Program-made: the position numbers and the translations under genes
Source: JACVRW01 sp963846505
Lineage (GTDB): Bacteria; Actinomycetota; Thermoleophilia; Solirubrobacterales; Thermoleophilaceae
DNA: 64,000 bases
Assembly: GCA_963846505.1 (NCBI GenBank)
Contig: CAWJWD010000001.1
Coordinates: 682,001-746,000 of the forward strand
Direction: 5' to 3'
Shown here: in pieces, positions 1-8,279 of the stretch
Position numbering within the stretch: the first letter of the stretch is position 1
Layout of the letters: the number at the start of each line of letters is the position of its first letter
The notes under the pieces: model-generated
Seen by the model: the letters and a program-made list of their open reading frames with translations, nothing else
What the model was told of the DNA's origin: nothing
The model's database searches: none

Positions 1-2
1 GC

Positions 3-137
3 AAGGACAGCGCCCGGACCCTGGGCCTCCGCGACTCGAGCGAGCGCGTCGCCCAGGCGGGCGGCTCGCTGACGGCGTTGCTGCTTCCGATCTTGCGGCT
101 ATGGCGGATCTGCAACGCTCAGACCGACCGGACGTAG
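3..137 (+). CDS. 3' end of an unidentified protein gene (partial)
   Basis: An open frame enters from the left edge and stops at the TAG at 135-137. Of the three forward frames it is the one whose codons almost all end in G or C, which is what real genes in this window do. The visible tail contains a short leucine-rich stretch (SLTALLPILRLW) and ends NAQTDRT. I recognise no family. Only about 44 residues are inside the window, so neither function nor start can be given. Confidence 0.35.
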   Translation, partial: KDSARTLGLRDSSERVAQAGGSLTALLLPILRLWRICNAQTDRT

Positions 138-144
138 AGCTTGC

Positions 145-178
145 TTAGTGCTTGGTACCAAGCACTAACTAGTTAGTG
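145..178. promoter_or_regulatory. Two overlapping perfect palindromes (operator candidate)
   Basis: Positions 145-168 form a perfect 24-bp palindrome with half-site TTAGTGCTTGGT. It overlaps a second perfect 14-bp palindrome, half-site ACTAACT, at 165-178. The pair lies 47 bases upstream of the 225 start and just after the stop of the previous gene. The A+T content contrasts with the surroundings. I infer an operator, most simply for the tandem wHTH protein encoded at 524-1090. A transcription terminator for the gene on the left is less likely because no T-tract follows. Confidence 0.6.
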
Positions 179-224
179 GTCGGTGGTTGAACGGTCTGAG
201 GTTGTCACCTAGCGTGGGCTGACG

Positions 225-527
225 ATGATCGGAGTCGAGGTCGACGGGCGCCAGCGAGCCACCCTGGCGGCGCTGTTGGGAACCACCGAGACGCTCGCGA
301 CGGCCAGACATGAGCTGATCGTGGCGCTGGTCGCCGACCCAGCGCGCCTCGAGGGTGTCCCGGACAGCCAACTGCTCGCCGTCTCTAACGCCGCCTACGC
401 GCTCGACGCCGCGATCATCGCGGCGCTGCAGGGGATCTCGAGCGAAGCGGCTGCAATGACCGAGCTGGTCGCGGAGTTCGCGCGCAACGGCGTCGACGGT
501 CGGCTGAGCGAGGAGAGGGGCGGATGA
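225..527 (+). CDS. Small hypothetical protein coupled to tandem wHTH regulator
   Basis: A 100-residue protein starting at ATG 225, without signal peptide, membrane segment or cysteine motif. It is rich in Ala, Leu and Glu and probably all-helical. I recognise no family. Its stop overlaps the ATG of the next gene by four bases (ATGA at 524-527), so the two are almost certainly translated together. That suggests a partner or effector-sensing role for the DNA-binding protein downstream, but this is inference from context only. The nested palindromes at 145-178 sit in its promoter region. Confidence 0.7.
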   Translation: MIGVEVDGRQRATLAALLGTTETLATARHELIVALVADPARLEGVPDSQLLAVSNAAYALDAAIIAALQGISSEAAAMTELVAEFARNGVDGRLSEERGG

Positions 528-1090
528 GCGAGCGAAGCGCCGTCACCGACGCGCGCGCGCTCGCGCACCCGCTACGCGTGAGCATCGTGCTCACGATGGC
601 CGAGCGCGGAAACGAGATCAGCCCGCTCGAGATCGCAGAGGAACTCGGCCAGGGCCTTGGCGTGGTCGCCTACCACGTCCGCTACCTGCACAAGCTCGGA
701 ACGATCGAGCTGGCGCGCACGCAAGCTGTGCGGGGGGCCTATCAGAGCTTCTACATCTTGGCCTCGGACGGCACGAGCGTGCTCGACCAGGCGCAGGGCA
801 CGACCGCCAAGCACGACCTCGCCACGCTCGGGCGAGCGCTGATGAACCCGCTGCGCATGCGCATCCTGCGGGAACTGGCCGACGCAGACGACGACCTCAG
901 CCCGCGCCAGCTGTCCGAGCGTCTCGGCAAGCCGCTGGGCACCGTCGCCTACCACACTCGCTACCTGCACAAGCTCGACTACATCGAGCTCGCTCGCACG
1001 GAGCCGGTCCGGGGCGCCTTGGCCCACTACTACAGGCTGTCGCAGGCGATGCGCGAGTTCGTGCCGATCGCAGAGCACATCGCCGCCTAG
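524..1090 (+). CDS. Transcriptional regulator with two tandem winged-helix domains
   Basis: A 188-residue protein made of two copies of one ArsR-like winged-helix unit. Copy 1 is at about residues 8-85 (AHPLRVSIVLTMAERG, VAYHVRYLHKLGTIELA). Copy 2 is at about residues 98-178 (MNPLRMRILRELADAD, VAYHTRYLHKLDYIELA). The recognition helices (GVVAYHVRYL and GTVAYHTRYL) and the wing segments (RTQAVRGAYQSFY, RTEPVRGALAHYY) align closely, so this is an internal duplication. ArsR-type repressors normally dimerise, so a single chain carrying both units may bind a palindrome as a covalent dimer. No metal-binding cysteines are visible. It is co-translated with the 225 gene and is probably autoregulated through the palindromes at 145-178. 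Confidence 0.85.
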   Translation: MSERSAVTDARALAHPLRVSIVLTMAERGNEISPLEIAEELGQGLGVVAYHVRYLHKLGTIELARTQAVRGAYQSFYILASDGTSVLDQAQGTTAKHDLATLGRALMNPLRMRILRELADADDDLSPRQLSERLGKPLGTVAYHTRYLHKLDYIELARTEPVRGALAHYYRLSQAMREFVPIAEHIAA

Positions 1091-1102
1091 CGGAGGCGGC
1101 CG

Positions 1103-2326
1103 CTACCCCTCGACGAGCTGGCGCGCCAAGTAGTCGTCGCGCCCCCGCACGCCTGGCGGGCAGAGGAAGTAGCCGCCGCCGAAGGCGACCATGTACTCGT
1201 CGAGGTCCTGCCCCTGCGTCCGGGTCTTGACCGTCTCGAACTGCTTCTTGACGTCTCGGTTGAAGGCCATGAAGACCGCACCGGAGTCGAGCAGGCCGTA
1301 GTCGTCGAAGCCGTTGTTGTAGATGAACGGCCGGCGCAGGAAGCGGCGCTGCTCGTCGCCCGGGCCGCGCGGGTTGGCCATGCGGATGTGGGCGTCGACC
1401 GGGGTGCGCTTGTCGAGCGTCGGCGTCTCGGCCTCCTCGCGACCGCCGATCGGCGCGGCCGAGACCTTCTCGCGGCCGATCGAGTCCTCCTGGGCCGTGC
1501 GGGTGAGCCGGTCCCAGCGTTCGATCTTCAAGCGGATCAGGCGTAGCGCGAGGTACGAGCCGCCACGAGCCCAGGCCGGCGCCTCAGCGCCGGTGAAGAT
1601 CAGTTCCTCGCGCGTGGTGGGGATGTTCTGGGAGCCGTCCTTGAAGCCGAGCAGGCCACGCGCGTCCGCCACGCCGGCCTTGCGCTGGGTCGACCCCTTG
1701 TCCGCCTCGAAGCGCTGGAAGCAGGGCTGTGCCCAGCGTCCCTCGAGCCGTCCCTTGGTGCGCCGCATCACGTCCCGCAGCGCGTGGTGGGTGACCATCA
1801 TGTGGTCCGACTGCACGACCAGCAGCAGGTCGCCGTGGCAGTGCTCGGGCGAGAGGTTGTCGCCGCCGAACGACGGCATCTTGGTCAGCGGCTCCGGGCG
1901 CTTGCGCTCGAGGCCGAAGCGCGAGTCGAACAGCGACGCACCAAGGCCGAGCGTGATCGTCAGCCGCCCCTCGTTGCGCTTGTCGAAGCCGAGCTCGCCG
2001 GTGTCCGAGGGCGGCAGGTCGGGGTTGTCGATGTCGTCGAGCCGGTCGGGCCAGCCCTGCGTCAGCTCGGCGACCCGCGCGGTGAGGTCCTGCAGCAGCT
2101 GCGGCAGATCGTCAGTGACGACGTCGAAGGACGCCACCATCCCGTACGCGGTGCGTGGCGTGACGATGCCGGCCTGCCGCGGCCCCTCCCAGGCGACGAG
2201 CTGCTCGCCGCCCTCGTCGTCGTGGTCGTCGCCTCTGGCGAGGGCCGGGACGCCGATCGCCCCGGCCGCGACAGCTGCCCCGCCGGCGGCGGTTCCCTGG
2301 AAGAAACGCCGTCGGCTGAGGTTCAC
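1103..2326 (-). CDS. efeB: Dyp-type peroxidase, Tat-exported, EfeB family
   Basis: A 407-residue haem peroxidase of the DyP family. The N-terminus carries a twin-arginine signal (NLSRRRFFQG followed by an Ala/Gly-rich hydrophobic stretch), so export through Tat is expected. The GXXDG motif of DyP enzymes is present in GLLGFKDGSQN, supplying the distal Asp. The proximal haem His is likely that of DAHIRMANPR. The GTG start at 2326 overlaps the stop of efeO (GTGA), so the two are translationally coupled. In EfeUOB systems EfeB works with EfeO in periplasmic or extracytoplasmic iron acquisition. The permease EfeU is not visible next to this pair. Family assignment is firm; the exact substrate is not shown by the sequence. 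Confidence 0.93.
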   Translation of the reverse strand: MNLSRRRFFQGTAAGGAAVAAGAIGVPALARGDDHDDEGGEQLVAWEGPRQAGIVTPRTAYGMVASFDVVTDDLPQLLQDLTARVAELTQGWPDRLDDIDNPDLPPSDTGELGFDKRNEGRLTITLGLGASLFDSRFGLERKRPEPLTKMPSFGGDNLSPEHCHGDLLLVVQSDHMMVTHHALRDVMRRTKGRLEGRWAQPCFQRFEADKGSTQRKAGVADARGLLGFKDGSQNIPTTREELIFTGAEAPAWARGGSYLALRLIRLKIERWDRLTRTAQEDSIGREKVSAAPIGGREEAETPTLDKRTPVDAHIRMANPRGPGDEQRRFLRRPFIYNNGFDDYGLLDSGAVFMAFNRDVKKQFETVKTRTQGQDLDEYMVAFGGGYFLCPPGVRGRDDYLARQLVEG

Positions 2327-3256
2327 GACCTGACGCCGAGCGTCCCCTGCACGCGGGCGAGCGGCTCGGCGAGCGCCTCGATGTCCTGCTTGATCGTGCG
2401 CTGCTGCTCCTCGCTCAGCTCGTCGTAGGCGGGGAACTTCCCGTCCTGCTTGAGGCTGTTGACCTCGTCGAAGGCAGTGTCGAACGCGTCTGCGATCTGC
2501 TTGTTCAGCTCCGGATCCTTGGCCTCGACGAGCGGCTCCAGCGCGTCGTAGAACGCGCGGGCGCCTTCGAGGTTCGCGAGGAACGTGGGCAGGTCGAGCT
2601 TGGAGTAGCGCTCCTCCTCGCCGGTGATCTTCGACTCCTCGACCTCGTCGACCAGCTCGGCCGTGCCGGGGATCACGACGTTCGGCGGCACCTTGACGTC
2701 GGCCATCAGCTCGATCCAGGCGCTTGCTGTCGACGACCAGGACGGCGGCCAGCTTCTTCGTGCGCGCGGTGACCTCGCCGTCGTGCCAGAGCGCACGCTC
2801 GATCGGGTGGAAGCCGGTCCAGGTCGGATCCTCGCCCTTGAGCTTGAAGTCGTCCTCGCGCGCGTCGACCTTGCCGTCGAGCTCGGGGAAGAGGGCGACG
2901 AGCGGCTCGATGCGCTCGTAGTAGGGGCGCGCCACCGCATAGGCCTGCTTGGCCTTGGCGACGTCGCCTGCGTCGACGGCCTGCTGCAGGGCCTCGGTCG
3001 CCGTCACCAACTCGGCCGTCTGGCCGCGTGCGTACGACGCCACGTCGTTCATCGCCTGAGCGAGCGCCTTGGGATCGGTGGCAGACGTGTCGACGGTCAC
3101 CGGCGTGGTCGAGGTGCCGGTCCCGCTGGTGCCGGTCGTGCCGCCCTGGACCTCCAGGGTGCCTCGGTCCTCGTCGCCACAGGCGGCGATCGCCACCGCG
3201 CAGCTGACGCCCAGAACCGCGACGATCACCGTCAGGAGTACCTGCTTCACGCTCAT
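2323..3256 (-). pseudogene. efeO: EfeO-type iron-binding lipoprotein, frameshifted
   Basis: The N-terminal part, read from the ATG at 3256, has a lipoprotein signal with lipobox AIAAC, a Ser/Thr-rich linker and the M75/EfeO core including the HxxxE-type motif GFHPIERALWHDG. After TKKLAAVLVVDSKRL the frame is lost. The family C-terminus (ELMADVKVPPNVVIPGTAEL to the end) continues in another frame down to the TGA at 2323-2325. Removing one base near 2714 restores KRLDELMADVK, so a single-base insertion explains everything. It may be a sequencing error or a young pseudogene. It is the first gene of an efeO-efeB operon and has a palindrome upstream at 3275-3288. Confidence 0.85.
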
Positions 3257-3274
3257 TGCACCTCGAGAATTGCT

Positions 3275-3288
3275 TTAGGGTTCCCTAA
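3275..3288. promoter_or_regulatory. Inverted repeat upstream of efeO, possible iron-responsive operator
   Basis: TTAGGG-TT-CCCTAA is a perfect inverted repeat 18 bases upstream of the efeO ATG on the minus strand. Its TTAGG halves resemble those of DtxR/IdeR iron boxes but the spacing is shorter, so the cognate regulator is uncertain. Its position directly before an iron-uptake operon makes an operator role likely. This is inference. Confidence 0.5.
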
Positions 3289-3347
3289 GTCGTACGGGCG
3301 CGAGCGTACCAGGGGTTGGGCCGCGGCGCGCGCCTACCCTGTAGCCC

Positions 3348-3707
3348 ATGGGACGCCGCAGCCGACGCCGCGCGCAGGAAGCAGATCGCGAGCCGGTCGC
3401 GACCAGCGACTACGCCGATGCCGACGGCAACGTGCTGACGCTGCGCGACGAGCTCTCGGCCGGCACGCTGCGCCAGCTCGAGCAGCTCGACGCACGCGCC
3501 GGCGCCTCGGCGGAGGATCGCTGGCAGCGCCGCGTCGAGTTCCTGTTCGAGCGCCTGGCGGTGCGCTGGGAGCTCGCCGGCCTGCCGCTCGAGGGTCAGC
3601 GCGAGCTGCTCGGGCGCTTCCGCCTGGCCAGCTCCGAGGAGCGCCGGGCGGTCCGGGCTGCGCTCGCCGAACACCTGCAGCAACGTCATCCGGGCGTCGA
3701 CGTCTAG
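3348..3707 (+). CDS. Small charged hypothetical protein
   Basis: A 119-residue protein beginning at ATG 3348, with an Arg-rich start (MGRRSRRRAQEADRE) and an acidic/basic helical body. It has no signal peptide, membrane helix or recognisable motif. Codon third positions match neighbouring genes, so it is probably real. It is divergent from efeO and about 50 bases past the palindrome at 3275-3288, so that site could also influence it. I do not recognise the family and assign no function. Confidence 0.65.
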   Translation: MGRRSRRRAQEADREPVATSDYADADGNVLTLRDELSAGTLRQLEQLDARAGASAEDRWQRRVEFLFERLAVRWELAGLPLEGQRELLGRFRLASSEERRAVRAALAEHLQQRHPGVDV

Positions 3708-3815
3708 GGCAGACGGACGAAATCGCGCTGGGAGCCGCCCCTCCCATCGCCACAATGCCGGGCTTGCAGACTTTCGCCGGTGGGCGTTCCCCAGCCCCTA
3801 CCCAATGACGCTCCA

Positions 3816-5216
3816 GTGATCTTCCCGACCATCGAGTTCTCGGCCTTCTTCGTGGTCGTGCTGTTCCTGAACTGGATGCTGATGCCGCACCCGCGCGCCT
3901 GGCGCCCGTTCATCCTGGTCGCGTCGTACGTCTTCTACGGCTGGATCGACTGGCGCTGGGTGCTGCTGCTGATGGGCTCGACGCTCGTCAGCACCGTCGC
4001 CGCGCGCGTGATCGCGGGCAGCGAGGACGAGCTCACGCGCAAGCGGGTGCTGATCGGGGCGATCGCGTTCGACCTCGGCCTGCTCGCCGTCTTCAAGTAC
4101 CTGGGCTTCTTCATCGAGTCGATGGACGACTCGCTCGACTCGATCGGCCTCGGCTCGCCGCTGCCGATCACGCAGATCATCCTGCCGATCGGGATCTCCT
4201 TCTTCACCTTCCAGGCGATCTCGTACGTCGTCGACGTCTACCGCGGCGACACCCGCGCCGCCTCGCTCGGCGACGTCGCGATCCTGCAGGCGTTCTTTCC
4301 CCACCTCGTCGCCGGCCCGATCGTGCGCGCCAACGAGCTGATTCCGCAGCTGCGCACGCCGCGCGACCCGCGCGCGGTGCTCGCCGGCCCGGGGCTGTTC
4401 CTGATCGCCGGCGGCCTGATCAAGAAGACGGTGGTCGCCGACGAGCTGGCGCGGCGGATCGTCGACCCGGTCTTCAACGACCCCGGCGCCCACTCGGGGC
4501 TCGAGGTGCTGACCGCGATCTACGGCTTCGCGGCCCAGATCTTCTGCGACTTCTCGGGCTACACGGACATGGCGATCGGCATCGCGCTGCTGCTCGGCTT
4601 CCAGCTGCCGCAGAACTTCAACAGTCCCTACACCGCGTTCAGCCTCCAGGACTTCTGGCGCCGCTGGCACATGTCGCTCTCGCGCTGGCTGCGCGACTAC
4701 CTCTACATCCCCCTCGGCGGCAGCCGGCACGGCGAGCAGCGCACCTACCGCAACCTGATGCTCACGTTCCTGCTGGGCGGGCTCTGGCATGGGGCATCCT
4801 TCACCTTCGTGATCTGGGGAGGGATCCACGGCGGGGTGCTGAGCATCGAGCGCTGGGCGCGCGGCCGCTTCGCCGGGGTCTCCTGGCCGAAGTGGGCCGG
4901 CTGGCTGGTGACCTTCCACGTCGTCTGCTTGGCCTGGGTCTTCTTCCGCTCGCCCGACCTCGGCACCGCCTTCGACATGCTCGGCGGCATCGGCTTCTCG
5001 GGCCCGGCGCCGCTGGTCACCCCGATCATCGTGCTGCTGATCGTCGGCTCGGTCGCGATGCAGTGGCTGCCGGCGGACTTCTGGCGCCGCACCGAGGCCT
5101 GGTTCGTGACGCGACCGGCGATCGCCCAGGGCGTCGCGCTCGGCCTGCTACTGGTGATCGCCGACGCGGCCGTCGGCCAGCAGGGCGTCGCCCCCTTCAT
5201 CTACTTCCAGTTCTGA
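3816..5216 (+). CDS. MBOAT-family membrane O-acyltransferase (AlgI/DltB-like)
   Basis: A polytopic membrane protein of about 466 residues from GTG 3816. I prefer this start over the GTG at 3780 because IFPTIEFSAFFVV is the usual family beginning. Family signatures are visible: QAISYVVDVYRGD, FFPHLVAGPIVRA, FWRRWHMSLSRWLRDYLYIP and the segment LLGGLWHGASF holding the invariant membrane-embedded His. MBOAT enzymes of the AlgI/DltB/PatA type move acetyl or acyl groups from a cytoplasmic donor across the membrane onto envelope polymers. Two SGNH proteins follow immediately (gaps of 3 and -4 bases), as in AlgI-AlgJ or PatA-PatB pairs, so an envelope polysaccharide O-acetylation operon is the best reading. 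The polymer modified is unknown. Confidence 0.9.
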   Translation: MIFPTIEFSAFFVVVLFLNWMLMPHPRAWRPFILVASYVFYGWIDWRWVLLLMGSTLVSTVAARVIAGSEDELTRKRVLIGAIAFDLGLLAVFKYLGFFIESMDDSLDSIGLGSPLPITQIILPIGISFFTFQAISYVVDVYRGDTRAASLGDVAILQAFFPHLVAGPIVRANELIPQLRTPRDPRAVLAGPGLFLIAGGLIKKTVVADELARRIVDPVFNDPGAHSGLEVLTAIYGFAAQIFCDFSGYTDMAIGIALLLGFQLPQNFNSPYTAFSLQDFWRRWHMSLSRWLRDYLYIPLGGSRHGEQRTYRNLMLTFLLGGLWHGASFTFVIWGGIHGGVLSIERWARGRFAGVSWPKWAGWLVTFHVVCLAWVFFRSPDLGTAFDMLGGIGFSGPAPLVTPIIVLLIVGSVAMQWLPADFWRRTEAWFVTRPAIAQGVALGLLLVIADAAVGQQGVAPFIYFQF

Positions 5217-5219
5217 TCC

Positions 5220-6221
5220 GTGAACGGCCGACCGACAGACCGCTCGCTCTCACTGCCCGCCGGCCGGGTGCTGCTGATCGTCGTGATCGCGCTCGGCGTC
5301 GCCTGGCTGTTCAACTCGGAGGCGCTCGTACGCGCCGGCGAGGGGATGAAGCCGGGCACCACCCGGGACGTCGTGCTCTCGGTCGGCCGCCCGGTCGACG
5401 ACGTCGTCGGCACGGTCGGCTTCCACCTGCCGCGCAAGGGCCTCGACCTCGCCTTCGGCCAGGAGCAGAAGACCGCCAGCGGCACCGAGCTCGAGTCCGG
5501 ATCGACGGCGATCCTGAAGCGGCGCGCCGCACAGAGGCGACGCGACGCGAAGAAGCCCGACTGGCGCCAGCCGACCGCCGCGCGCCCGCTGGACGTGCTG
5601 GTGACCGGCGACTCGGAGGCGCAGTTCATCGGCGAGCAGCTGGTCGAGGAGGACACGGCGGGGCTGCTGAACGTCACGACCGTGGCGCGCAACGGCACCG
5701 GCCTGACCAACCCCGGCTTCTTCAACTGGGAGCTGAACGCCCAGCAGGAGATGGCCAACCGCGACCCGGACGCGGTCGTGATGGTGATCGGCGGCAACGA
5801 CGGCTTCAACGTCGACGTCGCCGGCAAGCTCTACGGACCGACCACGCCAGAGTGGCAAACCGAGTTCGCGCGCCGGATCGCGGTCGTGATGCAGACGCTC
5901 TCGGGCAATGGCGAGCGCCCGGTCTACTGGGTGCCGCCACCGACCGCGCGCGACGCGCTCTACAACCGCATCTACCGCTCCGAGAACGAGGCCGCCAAGC
6001 GTGCCGCCGACGCCGTGCCCGGCGGTCGCTACGTCGACATCTACACCACCATCAACGACGGGCGCTACTCCGACGAGGAGAAGATCGACGGCCGACGGGT
6101 GCTGGCGCGCCAATCCGACGGCATCCACTTCAGCCGCGAGGGAGCGGTCCTGCCGACGCGCCTTATCCTCAGCGCGATGGCGAAGGACCATCCCGCCCTG
6201 AAGGCGGACGAGAACCCATGA
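5220..6221 (+). CDS. Membrane-anchored SGNH-fold protein (DUF459-like)
   Basis: A 333-residue protein from GTG 5220, three bases after the MBOAT gene. Residues about 13-30 form an N-terminal signal anchor (AGRVLLIVVIALGVAWLF). The outer domain shows SGNH hydrolase blocks: LVTGDSEAQFIG (Ser block), VARNGTG, VIGGND (Asn block) and SDGIHFSREG (catalytic Asp-His). This arrangement is typical of the extracytoplasmic partner that receives the acyl group from an MBOAT transporter and transfers it to polymer. It overlaps the next SGNH gene by four bases. Function is inferred from context and fold; the fold itself is well supported. Confidence 0.85.
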   Translation: MNGRPTDRSLSLPAGRVLLIVVIALGVAWLFNSEALVRAGEGMKPGTTRDVVLSVGRPVDDVVGTVGFHLPRKGLDLAFGQEQKTASGTELESGSTAILKRRAAQRRRDAKKPDWRQPTAARPLDVLVTGDSEAQFIGEQLVEEDTAGLLNVTTVARNGTGLTNPGFFNWELNAQQEMANRDPDAVVMVIGGNDGFNVDVAGKLYGPTTPEWQTEFARRIAVVMQTLSGNGERPVYWVPPPTARDALYNRIYRSENEAAKRAADAVPGGRYVDIYTTINDGRYSDEEKIDGRRVLARQSDGIHFSREGAVLPTRLILSAMAKDHPALKADENP

Positions 6222-6796
6222 GAAGAGCGACCCTCTGCACCGTCGCGGCGCTGACTGCGCTGATGCTCGCAGTGATCGCGCCCGCGGACGCGAGCGCGCT
6301 GAGCAAGCGCCTGCTCGTCAACGGCGACTCGCTCGCGGTCGGCACCGCGCCCTACATCCCGGGCATGCTCGCCCGCTGGAACGTGCAGCAGACGACGGCG
6401 ATCAGCCGCCACGCGCCCGAGGGCCCACCGATCCTGCGCGGCTACGGGCGCTCGCTGCCGCGCGTGATCGTGATGAGCCTCGGCACCAACGACGACCCGC
6501 GCTCGACCGACGCCTTCCGGCAAGCGGTCCGCGACACGCTGAGCATCGCCGGCTCGAAGCGTTGCGTCGTGTGGGTGAACATCGTGCGCCCGCCGGTCGC
6601 CGGCACCAGCTACGCCGGCTACAACCGCGTGCTCTCGGACGAGTCACGGCCGCGCGACAACCTGCGCGTCGTGAACTGGGCCAAGCTGGCGCGGGCGCAT
6701 CCGGAGTGGTTCGGCGCCGACGGCGTGCATCCGAACGCGACCGGCTACCAGACCCGCGCCGCCGTGATCGCCCGCTCGGTCAAGCGCTGCCGCTAG
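6218..6796 (+). CDS. Secreted SGNH/GDSL hydrolase
   Basis: A 192-residue exported protein with an N-terminal signal peptide (CTVAALTALMLAVIAPADASA, cleavage probably after ADASA). SGNH blocks are LLVNGDSLAVG, SLGTNDDPR and ADGVHPNATGY, giving the Ser, Asn and Asp-His positions. The ATG at 6218 overlaps the stop of the preceding SGNH gene (ATGA), so it belongs to the same acyl-modification operon. It may be a second transferase, or an esterase that removes the group again; the sequence does not decide between them. Confidence 0.85.
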   Translation: MRRATLCTVAALTALMLAVIAPADASALSKRLLVNGDSLAVGTAPYIPGMLARWNVQQTTAISRHAPEGPPILRGYGRSLPRVIVMSLGTNDDPRSTDAFRQAVRDTLSIAGSKRCVVWVNIVRPPVAGTSYAGYNRVLSDESRPRDNLRVVNWAKLARAHPEWFGADGVHPNATGYQTRAAVIARSVKRCR

Positions 6797-6876
6797 CCCG
6801 GCTGCTGCCGCGCTCGCCTCGATCGACCCGTCGCCGAACGGCGCGACCGTGACGGGTGCGGGCTAGCCTGCCTCGC

Positions 6877-7623
6877 GTGGCGCTGACGCTGTACGTCATC
6901 CCGGTCTCGAACCCGGCCAACGCGGTGCGCGGCATGCTCGCGTACAAGCGGCTCGATCACCGCCTGGTCCGCTTCGCCCCCGGCTTCCACCCCCTGCTCG
7001 TGCGCGCGGCCGGCTTCCCGGGCTGGACCGTGCCCGCGCTCGAGACCGGCGACGGACGCAAGCTGCAGAGCAGCCTCGCGATCTCGCGCTGCCTCGACGA
7101 GCTGCGGCCCGACCCGCCGCTGTTTCCCGCCAACCCGGAGCAACGACGGGCGGTCGAGGAGGCCGAGCGCTGGGGCGAGGCCGAGCTGCAGCCGGTGCCG
7201 CGGCGCATCTTCCGCCGTGCGCTCGTGCAGCAGTTCCCCCTGCGTCGCTGGTTCACCGGCCAGGTCATCGGCATGCCGCTGCCGAGCTTCAACGCGCGGG
7301 TCTCGCAGCCGGTCCCGCGTCGTCTGGCGACGGTGGTGGGCGCCACCGAGCAGGCGGCGGAGGCAGACGTGGCCGGGTTGCCGGCGCTGCTCGACCGCGT
7401 CGACGCGCTGATCGCCGACGGCGTCATCGGCGGCGACCAGCCCAACGCCGCCGACTTCCAGCTGCTCGCCACCATCTGCGCGCTCGGCCTGATGGTCGAC
7501 CTGCAGCCGGCGCTGGAGGGACGTCCGTGCCAGCAGGCCGCGCGCCGGCTCTTCCCGCGCTACGACGGCATTCCCACGCCGCCACAGTCGCTGCCGGACG
7601 CCTGGCTCGCGCCGCTGCGCTGA
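6877..7623 (+). CDS. Glutathione S-transferase-like thioredoxin-fold protein
   Basis: A protein of about 248 residues; I take GTG 6877 as start because VALTLYVIPVSNPANAVRGML begins the GST N-terminal domain. The N-domain includes GWTVPALETGDGRKLQSSLAIS, matching the VPAL/SxAIxxYL pattern of GSTs. The C-domain ends with GDQPNAADFQLLATI, a typical C-terminal helix motif. Actinobacteria usually use mycothiol rather than glutathione, so the thiol substrate is open. It stands between the acylation operon and the convergent YqgE-like gene and has no obvious partner. Confidence 0.75.
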   Translation: MALTLYVIPVSNPANAVRGMLAYKRLDHRLVRFAPGFHPLLVRAAGFPGWTVPALETGDGRKLQSSLAISRCLDELRPDPPLFPANPEQRRAVEEAERWGEAELQPVPRRIFRRALVQQFPLRRWFTGQVIGMPLPSFNARVSQPVPRRLATVVGATEQAAEADVAGLPALLDRVDALIADGVIGGDQPNAADFQLLATICALGLMVDLQPALEGRPCQQAARRLFPRYDGIPTPPQSLPDAWLAPLR

Positions 7624-7672
7624 CGCCGCGCCACCAGGCTGCTGCCGCGCCGGCGGTCCCGGCAACGCCCTC

Positions 7673-8197
7673 TCAGTTCAGCGACGGATCCGACGGCATC
7701 GTCGCCATCAGGGCGAAGGCGCCGCCCTTACGACGCAGCACCTCCGACCAGAGGTCGCCGTCTGCGAACGGGTCGCCGGGTAGCGCGGGCGCGACGATCC
7801 AGGCCTCCTGCTCGAGCTCGCCGTCGAGCTGGCCGGCCGCCCAGCCGGCGTACCCCGCGTAGACGCGCAGCCGCTTGAGCGAGCTGTTCGCCGCCTCCGG
7901 ATCGAGCGTGCCGAGCGATCCGATCACCGCGGTGCCGGCCTCGGCCAGGTCGTCGAACTCGCCCAGCGCCACCACCGACTCCGGCGACACCGGCCCGCCC
8001 AGGCGCATCAGCTCCGCGTCGGCCAGCGGGGCCAGCTGCGGCACCGCTTCGGAGACGGGCGTCTCGCTCTCGCGGTTGAGCACCACGCCCATCGCGCCGT
8101 CCGGCGTGTGCTCGAGCACGAGCACGACGCTGCGACGAAAGTAGTCGAACAGCGACGGGGTCGCGATCAGGAGCTGTCCGCGCAGGCTCTCGGCCAT
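7673..8197 (-). CDS. YqgE/AlgH family protein (DUF179)
   Basis: A 174-residue cytoplasmic protein from ATG 8197 (start MAESLRGQLLIATPSL, the normal family beginning). Family hallmarks: FRRSVVLVLEHTPDGAMGVVLNR, LMRLGGPVSPESVVALG and RVYAGYAGWAAGQLDGELEQ. The family is widespread and has been linked to regulation in some bacteria, but its molecular role is unclear. The gene is divergent from the membrane protein at 8280, sharing a promoter region of about 80 bases. Confidence 0.9.
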   Translation of the reverse strand: MAESLRGQLLIATPSLFDYFRRSVVLVLEHTPDGAMGVVLNRESETPVSEAVPQLAPLADAELMRLGGPVSPESVVALGEFDDLAEAGTAVIGSLGTLDPEAANSSLKRLRVYAGYAGWAAGQLDGELEQEAWIVAPALPGDPFADGDLWSEVLRRKGGAFALMATMPSDPSLN

Positions 8198-8279
8198 ATC
8201 CGCCACATTGTCGCGCACGGGACCAGCCGGCCCGCTCCGGGGATAGTTGCCATCCCCACTAAGCGGTACCGTCGCGCCC

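Noticed and set aside
1089..1104. AGCGG/CCGCT hairpin between convergent genes as a terminator
   Set aside because: The stem is only five base pairs and no T-tract follows; in such G+C-rich DNA this arises often by chance.
2323..2940. Stand-alone gene for the C-terminal half of EfeO
   Set aside because: Its first 65 residues are an out-of-frame Arg/Ser-rich translation of the efeO coding region; only the later part is genuine EfeO sequence.
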